Source: JAVBOW01 sp031550615
GTDB taxonomy: Bacteria > Bacteroidota > Bacteroidia > Bacteroidales > Rikenellaceae
NCBI GenBank assembly: GCA_031550615.1
Contig: JAVBOL010000035.1
Span: forward strand, 1-46,660
Length of the DNA: 46,660 nucleotides
Direction of reading: 5' to 3'
Shown here: positions 19,328-27,010 of the stretch, in pieces
Numbering within the stretch: the stretch's first letter is position 1
Layout: every line of letters starts with the position of its first letter
Made by a program: the position numbers and the translations under genes
The notes under the pieces: generated by a model
Told to the model about the DNA's origin: nothing
Databases searched by the model: none
What the model saw: the letters and a program-made list of their open reading frames with translations, nothing else

Positions 19328-22183
19328 CTATAAAAATTCTGTGCGGGTTACGACGTTGCGGCGGTCGCCCTCGAAAGCGATGCGCACACGATCCTCGGCG
19401 GGCAGTTTCGACTCGATGGTCAGCGTGGCCGAGGGGGCTATCCGCTGCCATTCGCCCCAGGAGCCGTTTACCGATATGCGTATTTCGATCATATCCCCGG
19501 CGGGGTTTTCGACCGTGGTGAGCATGCGCGAACAGCCGGCGGGAACGGTGCATTGGAAGAAACCGCTTGCCGGTGTCGACGCGTTCTGCGCGCCCACCGT
19601 GTCGTTGCCGCCCAGCGTGTAGCCGAAAGGCGCGAACGGACGGCGGCCATAAGGCACATACTGCACGCCGGGACGTGAGTTCCAGCCACCGTACGAGCCT
19701 ACGTATTGATAGCCCAGGTTGTCGACCTTGAGCGGCATATCCGCGCGCTGGTCTACGGGCACTACCGGGCGCGGATTGAGCACCAGGCCGTTGTTAGCCC
19801 CGGTGACGAGTCCGCGCTCGGACTGGTAGTCGCCCCAGACGATGGTTTGCGGGGCCAGGGGCCAGGGGTTGGCCGGGGTGTCGCCCGCGGCATAGCGCAG
19901 CAGGTTTTCGAACAGGCGCGAAGCGAAGGGGTCGCGTCCGTAGCGTGCCGCCAGGTCGAAACCGGAAAGAATGAACGTACCGCTGCCGGATGCCGTTTCG
20001 CTCAGGGCCGTCGCGGCCAGGTTACGGCTGTAATTGGCCAGCACGACGGTCTGCGAGAGATCGTCGCCGCGCAGTGAGAATCCCGCCGTCACGGGATAGA
20101 TCGCGGGAAAGCCTGCCTGTGATTCGTCGAAGCCGGTGTAGTCCGACCAGAGCAGCATCATGCGGCGCTCCATGCCCTCGAAGACGGGGTGCTCGGCGCG
20201 CTCGATGTTGACGTTCATGCCGTCGACGTATTCATAGGTCGGCGAGAGGTATGTGGGGTCGTTGTTGCTTGTCGTAAGGGGAGCTGCTTTAACCGGAAGT
20301 CCCGCTGCGGAGAGTTGCGCCGGGGATTGGCGCATGCACAGCACGCGTCCGCCGTTGCCGGTGAATTTTTTCACGAAAGCCGCATCGGATAGGGGAGAGG
20401 CGCCGAGCGCGTCTTCGCCCACCACCAGCAACGCGTTGGCCGGAAGGGCTTTCGCCGTGGTGAAACCGGTAAACGGCACCCCGGCGGCTTTCATTGCCGT
20501 GGCGGTCTTTCCTGTTGGGTCGCAAAGCACGACTGGGCGCGCTGCCACGACCGGGCGTTTCCACTCGCCGCCCGCCACGAACAGCGGGGCGGTGTTGGCC
20601 GAGATCACTTTGCCCTGCTGCATAACATAACCGCGCAGGACGTAATCTCCCGTAGGAGCTCCGGCGGGTATGCCGATAGAGAGTTTGTGGCGCGCAACGC
20701 CGTAATAGGCGATATTGCCCAATTCGATATTACCCGATGCCGTAAGGCGGCGCGAAGGGCCTTCGAGTTCCCAGCGCAGCGTCGCCCCGTCGAGCGGGCG
20801 GCCCATGTCGTCGTCGTTGACCACGTGGGCGGTGATCTCGACGCTGCTTCCGGCGAAGGCGTTCATCTGCCACGACTCCCAGCTCAGCAGCACCGGCTGG
20901 TAGCTCACCCCGTATTGGTAGGCGGCGGGTTTAGGGCGCATATCGGCAAAACTCCTGATGCCGTCCCAGTCATGGAACATGATCGTAAAGGGCATCACCC
21001 CGGCGAGGTATGGGTTCTGGGTGCGCATGCGGCGGAACATTTCGGTGGCGTTCTTCAGTACGAAAGCCTGGTATTCGAGCGCCGCGCGGGCTTGCTCCCC
21101 GGCGGGCAGGTGGCCTGTCCAGCAGAGTTGCGAGCCGGGCTGCTTGGTGCGCGAACAGAGGTTGAAACTACCGTCGATGCCCGTGTAGTTACCCACGCAC
21201 TCGGTGAATGTGATAGCCTGGGTCTTTCCCTGGTTCTGCCACATGTCGGTCCGGCGTAGGTTAAGGTAGGTCAAAAACGAGTTGTAATACCAACCCCAGT
21301 AGCGGTGCACGTCATAGATGTCGGCAGAGCGCCCGAGCCCGTATCCCGCGTTACAGATATACTGGCGCGTGTGGTCCCACTCGATCAGCCGCTCGTAGGC
21401 CTTTCGGAAGAATTCGCGGTAGTCATCCCCCTGCTTGCCGGTGTATGGCATTTCGTTGGCCAGCATATAGATCATCACTGAGGGGTGGGGCGTGAAAGGC
21501 CCGAGGTCCTTATATTTGTATGCCTCCACAGCTTTGTCAAAATCCGCTGGCGGACCGTCGTGCGTGCCTCCTGTGGGCCGACCATAGCGCCCCCCGAAGA
21601 TCATCATGCCCTCCTCGTCGCACACGTCCATCCATGTCTGGTTGTCGGGAATGCGGATCATATTGATGTTCATGCCCTTTAGGAACCTCACGTAATCCTG
21701 TGCGAAGCGGCGCGAGGTTTCGACCTCGGTGGGTATGCCCCTGCCCGGGGGATTGATAGCGTTGCCGCGCAGGAAGATCGGGCGGCCATTGAGCCAGAAG
21801 CGCCCCTCGCGCATTGCGAAGTCGCGAAAACCGATGCGTTTAGTGGCCTTTTCATCGCCCGAAACAAGTGTGAGGGTATAAAGGTTCGGCGCTGAGGGCT
21901 CCCAAAGTTGCGCCTTCACCCCCTCGATCATGCACGTGAGGGTCTGCTCGGCGGACGTAAGGCGCCCTTTGGCCAACCCGCCCTGCCAGATGGCCTCTCC
22001 GCCCTGCCAGGGAGCAATCGAGGCGGCGATATCGTAAGTTTCGCCCGGCTTGCCCTTGAGGGTCACCTCGACTTTGGCCGTGTTGGCGGTCGTTACCGGT
22101 ACGATCCCGGTGATGCGCGGGGCGGCGGAGAGCGTCGCCGTCAGGGCGCATAAAAGTGCGGCTAAGGTCAGTTTTCTTATCAT
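19328..22183 (-). CDS. GH2-like glycoside hydrolase with C-terminal GATase-like domain
   Basis: 951 residues with a signal peptide (cleavage near LSAA). Unlike ordinary GH2 enzymes it begins directly with the immunoglobulin-like domain (about 25-120, WEPSAPNLYTLTL, RIGFRDF) and lacks the N-terminal jelly roll. The TIM barrel (about 125-450) has GH2 signatures: FWLNGRPIFLRGNA, MNINMIRIPDNQTW, YMLANEMPY (E244, acid/base) and ITFTECVGNYTG (E328, likely nucleophile). A beta-sandwich follows, then a Rossmann-like glutamine-amidotransferase-type domain at about 565-760, known as a non-catalytic accessory in some GH families, and a C-terminal beta domain. It is probably an exo-acting periplasmic enzyme such as a beta-galactosidase or beta-glucuronidase; specificity cannot be read from sequence. 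Located 83 nt after susD2 and 3 nt before the next enzyme gene. Confidence 0.82.
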   Translation of the reverse strand: MIRKLTLAALLCALTATLSAAPRITGIVPVTTANTAKVEVTLKGKPGETYDIAASIAPWQGGEAIWQGGLAKGRLTSAEQTLTCMIEGVKAQLWEPSAPNLYTLTLVSGDEKATKRIGFRDFAMREGRFWLNGRPIFLRGNAINPPGRGIPTEVETSRRFAQDYVRFLKGMNINMIRIPDNQTWMDVCDEEGMMIFGGRYGRPTGGTHDGPPADFDKAVEAYKYKDLGPFTPHPSVMIYMLANEMPYTGKQGDDYREFFRKAYERLIEWDHTRQYICNAGYGLGRSADIYDVHRYWGWYYNSFLTYLNLRRTDMWQNQGKTQAITFTECVGNYTGIDGSFNLCSRTKQPGSQLCWTGHLPAGEQARAALEYQAFVLKNATEMFRRMRTQNPYLAGVMPFTIMFHDWDGIRSFADMRPKPAAYQYGVSYQPVLLSWESWQMNAFAGSSVEITAHVVNDDDMGRPLDGATLRWELEGPSRRLTASGNIELGNIAYYGVARHKLSIGIPAGAPTGDYVLRGYVMQQGKVISANTAPLFVAGGEWKRPVVAARPVVLCDPTGKTATAMKAAGVPFTGFTTAKALPANALLVVGEDALGASPLSDAAFVKKFTGNGGRVLCMRQSPAQLSAAGLPVKAAPLTTSNNDPTYLSPTYEYVDGMNVNIERAEHPVFEGMERRMMLLWSDYTGFDESQAGFPAIYPVTAGFSLRGDDLSQTVVLANYSRNLAATALSETASGSGTFILSGFDLAARYGRDPFASRLFENLLRYAAGDTPANPWPLAPQTIVWGDYQSERGLVTGANNGLVLNPRPVVPVDQRADMPLKVDNLGYQYVGSYGGWNSRPGVQYVPYGRRPFAPFGYTLGGNDTVGAQNASTPASGFFQCTVPAGCSRMLTTVENPAGDMIEIRISVNGSWGEWQRIAPSATLTIESKLPAEDRVRIAFEGDRRNVVTRTEFL

Positions 22184-22226
22184 CTTATGGTCGGGTTATA
22201 CGGTTTTTTGAAAAACCTCTTGGCGA

Positions 22227-22252
22227 GCAGGGGGATGTCCCCATTCCCCTGC
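22227..22252 (-). other. Intercistronic hairpin between susD2 and the GH2-like gene
   Basis: An 8-bp GC-rich stem (22227-22234 with 22245-22252, one G-T pair) sits in the 83-nt gap after susD2, followed in the leftward direction by a shorter GGTTTTT/AAAAACC inverted repeat. It lacks a proper U-tract directly after the stem, so partial termination or protection of the susCD message is more likely than full termination. Such hairpins often help keep SusCD expression above that of downstream enzymes. Confidence 0.4.
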
Positions 22253-22266
22253 CCTGAAGTTGCGGT

Positions 22267-23934
22267 TTACCAGTCCTGATTCTGCGGATAGGGTGGTATG
22301 GTGATGCCCAATTTCTGAGCGACGATCATGTTGGTCGAGTTCATCATGTCGAGCTCGGCTTCGGGGATCGGCCAGGTGATGTTCTTCGCCTTGGTCGCGG
22401 TGCGCACTTTTATGCTGCTGCTGGCCAAATCTGGGTTCTCCTCTTTTGTGTTGCCGCCGTATCTGACAGTCTGCGCCACGTAGATACCCAGGCGCTTGAG
22501 CATGTAAAAGCGAGTGCCCTCCATGTTCAGCTCACGTGCGTTCTCATCGAGCAATTTCTCGATCGTAACGTTGGTTTCGGGATCGTTGCCTGCCCTCTCC
22601 CATGTCATGTTGTAATATTCGAGAGCCTTGGCGTGCGTGCCGCCGTGTTTCATCATGTAAGCCTCGGCACCCATTAGTGCTGTTTCGGCCAGGCGATAGA
22701 CAACGATGTCTTTGTAAGAAGACGTGTAGGTGGGGTCGGTGTTGGTCCACTTGTCAAAGTATTTCATCGACATTGGGTGCAGTCGTGTTAAGAAATCAAC
22801 AGAAGGATGCAAACTTTTGTCGAACGGCATGCCGATGCTTTTGCCTGGGGGCAGACCAGTCGGATTGTTGTATTTATACTGCTGCCAATAATGGAACAAC
22901 TCGGTGTAGCGCTTGTCTTTGCTCTGGTCGTAGAGGCCGAGCAGATAGGTGTTTGGATAGATACGTCCCCACCCGAAACATCCATACTCAACCGCCTGGG
23001 ACATGCCGTCAATGTTCCTAAGGTCGTTGTTTGTCATGGGAGCCATGCGGTGTCCCATCCATTTAGGTGTAGCCTCGGTCGACATTTTGCCGCCGCCGCT
23101 CGTCAGGTTCGAAAACTGGTAAGAGTAAAGCACCTCTTTGCAGTTAAGGTTGGCACCTTGGAAACATTCGATCGCCGAAGGCATCATACCGTATTCGGTG
23201 CGGGCGAAGATATCGTCGACCTGGGTGATTGCCGTATCCCAATCTTTATTCCATATGGCCACCTGCGCTTTGACGTGCTTGGCGGTGGCCTTGGTCATCT
23301 CGCCGTAAAGAATCGTCGAGCCGACCTGCGAAGGAGTCCAGTTGAGTGCTTCGATAGCATCGTCGAGATCTTCGTTAATAAAGGTGAATACATCGCTCTG
23401 CGATGCAGGTTGGTAGGTGCGTTCGAGGTTGCCGATAGTGGTTGGCCGGGTATTGAGATAGATGTTGTCGAAACGGCGTACCAGATCGAAGTAGCAGCGT
23501 GCACGAAACAGTTTGGCCGCTCCCCAAGCCGTTTTGACAATCTGGTTATCCAGCCCGAGCCTGTTTTCCGCAGCATCGATGATCTCGTTGCAGCGCCCTA
23601 TCATTACATAGCGCTGTTTCCAGAAGGTGGCGATCACGCCGTTGTCCGGCTTCAGGTTTTCGTTGCACAGGGTGGGGCTGTCACCGCCGCCGCGGTACAT
23701 AAGGATGTCCGTCGCTCCGTCGAGCATGCACGTAATAGCCGTAGCACTTTGGTCTCCATCTGTAACGAAAGCCCGCTCGAGGTAGTATAACGCGACCATG
23801 CCGCGGTATATACCTTCATCGGTGGTGTAGATAAACTCGGTGGTTACCTTCACCTTGTTATCCTCCATCAGCATGTCGGTGCACGAACCAAGGGTAAGCG
23901 CCGCCAGCAGGGATATGTATATTAACTTTTTCAT
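22267..23934 (-). CDS. SusD/RagB-family nutrient-binding lipoprotein (second PUL)
   Basis: 555 residues with a lipoprotein signal ending in LGSC (Cys18). Typical SusD features include AAKLFRARCYFDLVRRFDNI (residues about 130-150), the TPR-like helices (YGEMTKATAKHVKAQVAIWN), VVYRLAETALMGAEAYMMK and a C-terminal ELNMEGTRFYMLKRLG followed by ITWPIPEAELDMMN. It forms the extracellular lid of SusC2, encoded 19 nt upstream. The ligand should be an oligosaccharide from the second PUL's substrate, which the surrounding enzymes suggest contains glucuronate. Confidence 0.94.
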   Translation of the reverse strand: MKKLIYISLLAALTLGSCTDMLMEDNKVKVTTEFIYTTDEGIYRGMVALYYLERAFVTDGDQSATAITCMLDGATDILMYRGGGDSPTLCNENLKPDNGVIATFWKQRYVMIGRCNEIIDAAENRLGLDNQIVKTAWGAAKLFRARCYFDLVRRFDNIYLNTRPTTIGNLERTYQPASQSDVFTFINEDLDDAIEALNWTPSQVGSTILYGEMTKATAKHVKAQVAIWNKDWDTAITQVDDIFARTEYGMMPSAIECFQGANLNCKEVLYSYQFSNLTSGGGKMSTEATPKWMGHRMAPMTNNDLRNIDGMSQAVEYGCFGWGRIYPNTYLLGLYDQSKDKRYTELFHYWQQYKYNNPTGLPPGKSIGMPFDKSLHPSVDFLTRLHPMSMKYFDKWTNTDPTYTSSYKDIVVYRLAETALMGAEAYMMKHGGTHAKALEYYNMTWERAGNDPETNVTIEKLLDENARELNMEGTRFYMLKRLGIYVAQTVRYGGNTKEENPDLASSSIKVRTATKAKNITWPIPEAELDMMNSTNMIVAQKLGITIPPYPQNQDW

Positions 23935-23953
23935 TGTCTTCGAAGTTTTGTGG

Positions 23954-26900
23954 TTAGAACGTCATGTTAAGCCCGAAAAGCAGCTGACGGGGCTCGGGAT
24001 ATCCGTTGGCCGAAAACTCGGGGCTGTAAGAGAGGTATTCGGTGGCCGTCCACAGGTTGGTAGCCGTCACGCTCAGGCGCAGGTTGCTGATCTTGAGCTT
24101 TTCGGTGATCGACGAGGGGAATGTATAGCCAAGGGCCAGGGTACGCAGACGGATATAGTCGGTGCTCTGAATTGCGCACGATCCGTTGAGCGCAGGATTC
24201 TGGAGGGAATGCGGGCGCGGGAAACGGTTCGAGGGGTTCTCCTCGGTCCAGTAATGCACCTTGATGCCGTTATAGCGACCGCGCAGCGTGCCATTGGCTG
24301 TTTCGTAAAGCAGCGGGTTGCGCTTAATTCCTCCCATCATGCAGTAGAAGTCAGCCATCAGGTCGAAGCCCTTGTAACTCATGTTGCTGGTCAGCGAAGC
24401 CATGAAGTCGGGGTCGATAGAGCGGATGTATTTGTCGTCGCTGTTGATCTCTAAGTTTCCATCACGGTCCTTAACTTTTATCATACCCGGGGCGCAGTTG
24501 GTCTGGTAGGGTATCACGTGGCGGTCGCCGTAGCCGTCGCCGTTGGTGTCGATGTCGTCCATCAACAGCCAGTTGCCGCCCATTTTTACGAAGTCGCTGG
24601 TCTGGTAGATGCCGTCGAACTTATATTCGTAGTAGACGTTGATCGGGTGTCCGGGGAACCAGCGGTTGGCTTCGTCGGCCATCGGGCTGCCGTCTGGGTT
24701 CTTGTTGTCGTCCACGCGCACGATCTCATTCTTAAAGCCGGTAACGTTGGCCGAGAGGTTCCAGTGGAACTTGTTGTTGCGCACCACGTCGTATGCGACG
24801 CTCACTTCATAGCCGGTAGACTTGGTCTGACCCAGGTTTTCGTACATATAGGTGTAACCGAGGTTCGAGTTGATCTTCTTGTTTACGAGCAGGTCGTCGG
24901 TTTTGGTCTGGTAGTATTCCACGGTACCGGTCAGGCGGTTCTTGAAGAAACCGAAGTCGACGCCGGCATTATAGGAGCGAGTGGTTTCCCATTTCAGGAA
25001 AGGGTTGGGAAGCATGCTGCCCGGTGAGTAGCCCATTACGGGATAGTTACCGAATTCCGTAGAATAGGCGGTGGCCAGGGGTACGGTGGTGTAGGGCGGG
25101 ATAGCGCCCTCGTTACCCACCTCTCCGTAGCTGAAGCGCAGTTTGAGGTTGTCTATCCAACTTACGTTCTTCAGGAAACTCTCTTCATTGATCTTCCAGC
25201 CCGCAGACGCAGAGTAGAAAGAGGCCCATTTGTTATTCTGTCCGAACTTGCTCGAGCCGTTGCGGCAGATCGAGGCCGAGAAGAGGTAGCGCTCCATCAG
25301 GGTGTAATTCACGCGACCGATGAATGCGATAGCCAGGTCTTCCTTGTATATGCGGTCGTCATCGGCGAATTCACCGTCGGAGATCATATTCCAATCGCGG
25401 TCGACCGAGATGTTGCGGGTGCTTTCTTGCAGGGTGGTATATTTGTTCTTGTCGTAACTGGCCACACCGGTCAACGTAAGCGAATGCTGGGGGCATGAAA
25501 AAGGAACATTGTATGTGATGATGTTATCGATCAGGTCACGCTGGTATTTACCGATATCGATCGTGGCCATGGAACCGACTGAAGTATAGTAACGGTCGGT
25601 ATATGTGCCCTCTTCCCGGTAGCGTGAGTAGTAAGATCCGTTAAGGCGATAGGTCAGGCCTTTGAAAGGTTTGATCTCGACATAACCGGTGTAGCGGCCC
25701 ACTTCATTGACTTCCAGTCCCTTGCTGTGGTTTTGCAGGTAGACCGGATTCTGGTCCTCGGAGTTCATATAGTCGAGCATCTTGCCATCTTTGTCATATA
25801 TCTGTGCGAAGGGAGGTGCACCTATATATTTTTCGAACTGGCCGTCCTCGTGGTCGCGTCCGGATTTTGAGTAAGCAATGCTGGTGCCGACGGTGAGCCA
25901 TTTTTTGAGTTGGTAGTCGACGTTCACGCGAACATTGCCGCGCTTGTAACCCGAACCGAGGCGAAGCATGCCGTCCTGGTTGAAGTATCCCAGGCTGATC
26001 GCGGTTTTAAGGCGCTCGGTGCCGCCCCTGAAGGTGAGGCTGTATTCCTGGTTTATGGCGTTTTTAAGCATCGCCTTTTCCCAGTTGATAGGGGTGTTGT
26101 CGTTGTAGGCGTCTTCCATGATGGAGCTGCCCAGTACCTGTTCGACCGTCAGTTCTGAGGCGTTACGGCCCAGGTAGTTGGCTGTGGCTTCTGCCCTCAT
26201 GTCATACCATTCCTGGGGCGAGTAGAAGTCGAAATTACGCCACAGCGACTGGATGCCGACCTTGCTTTCGAAGGTTATCGTGCCGTTGGCGTTCTTGCCG
26301 CGCTTGGTCTGGGCGAGGATAACGCCGTTCGCGGCGCGCGCGCCGTAGATCGCCTGTGAGGCGGCGTCCTTGAGCACCGATACGCTCTCGATGTCGTTGG
26401 GGTTGATATTGGCGAACTCGGCGGCGTCGACAGTCGCACCGTCAACGACGAACAGAGGGGCGGAATTGCCGTCGATCATCGAACGTATGCCGCGGATCTT
26501 AATGGTCGAAGCCGAGCCGGGGCGACCGCTGGTCGAGGTCACCTGCACGCCGGACACGCGTCCGCGCAGCATCTCGGCCAGGTTGGTCGAGGGAGTGGCG
26601 AGCATGTCCTTGGTGTCGACCGTGGCCACGGCGTTCGTCAGGTCGGTCTTTTTCTGCGTACCGTAACCGATAACCACCAGCTCTTCGAGTTGCTCGGCTG
26701 ATTCGAGCATGGTCACGTCCAGGCGCGCCTGATTTGCGATTGTGATCTCGCGGGGGCTGTAACCCATCGCAGTGACCTGCACGACGGCGCCGGGGGTAAC
26801 TTCGAGTGAGAATGCTCCTTTAGAGTCGGTCTGCGCACCCTTCGTCGTGCCTTTGATCACGACCGTAGCGCCGGAGACAGGCCCCGATGCGTCTTTTACC

Positions 26901-26995
26901 ACGCCCGATATCTGCCTGGCCTGGGCGAAAGCGCCTACGGTCACCAGCATCATCGACAGGGCGAAGATGAAAGTGCGTAAAGTCAAGTTTTTCAT
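23954..26995 (-). CDS. SusC/RagA TonB-dependent oligosaccharide transporter without STN domain (second PUL)
   Basis: 1013 residues. A signal peptide (cleavage near AFAQ, residue 25) is followed directly by the carboxypeptidase-regulatory-like domain (about 27-110, ISGVVKDASGPVSGATVVIK), the TonB-box-like region ELVVIGYGTQKKTDL, a plug domain (about 115-240, LFVVDGATVD, VLKDAASQAIYGARAANGVI) and a barrel ending in RQLLFGLNMTF. No STN domain is present, which fits control by the hybrid two-component system rather than by an anti-sigma factor. It starts 15 nt after the GH88-DUF2264 gene, so unusually three non-transport genes precede susCD in the same run. Confidence 0.95.
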   Translation of the reverse strand: MKNLTLRTFIFALSMMLVTVGAFAQARQISGVVKDASGPVSGATVVIKGTTKGAQTDSKGAFSLEVTPGAVVQVTAMGYSPREITIANQARLDVTMLESAEQLEELVVIGYGTQKKTDLTNAVATVDTKDMLATPSTNLAEMLRGRVSGVQVTSTSGRPGSASTIKIRGIRSMIDGNSAPLFVVDGATVDAAEFANINPNDIESVSVLKDAASQAIYGARAANGVILAQTKRGKNANGTITFESKVGIQSLWRNFDFYSPQEWYDMRAEATANYLGRNASELTVEQVLGSSIMEDAYNDNTPINWEKAMLKNAINQEYSLTFRGGTERLKTAISLGYFNQDGMLRLGSGYKRGNVRVNVDYQLKKWLTVGTSIAYSKSGRDHEDGQFEKYIGAPPFAQIYDKDGKMLDYMNSEDQNPVYLQNHSKGLEVNEVGRYTGYVEIKPFKGLTYRLNGSYYSRYREEGTYTDRYYTSVGSMATIDIGKYQRDLIDNIITYNVPFSCPQHSLTLTGVASYDKNKYTTLQESTRNISVDRDWNMISDGEFADDDRIYKEDLAIAFIGRVNYTLMERYLFSASICRNGSSKFGQNNKWASFYSASAGWKINEESFLKNVSWIDNLKLRFSYGEVGNEGAIPPYTTVPLATAYSTEFGNYPVMGYSPGSMLPNPFLKWETTRSYNAGVDFGFFKNRLTGTVEYYQTKTDDLLVNKKINSNLGYTYMYENLGQTKSTGYEVSVAYDVVRNNKFHWNLSANVTGFKNEIVRVDDNKNPDGSPMADEANRWFPGHPINVYYEYKFDGIYQTSDFVKMGGNWLLMDDIDTNGDGYGDRHVIPYQTNCAPGMIKVKDRDGNLEINSDDKYIRSIDPDFMASLTSNMSYKGFDLMADFYCMMGGIKRNPLLYETANGTLRGRYNGIKVHYWTEENPSNRFPRPHSLQNPALNGSCAIQSTDYIRLRTLALGYTFPSSITEKLKISNLRLSVTATNLWTATEYLSYSPEFSANGYPEPRQLLFGLNMTF

Positions 26996-27010
26996 ATTTT
27001 AAGTTTTAGG

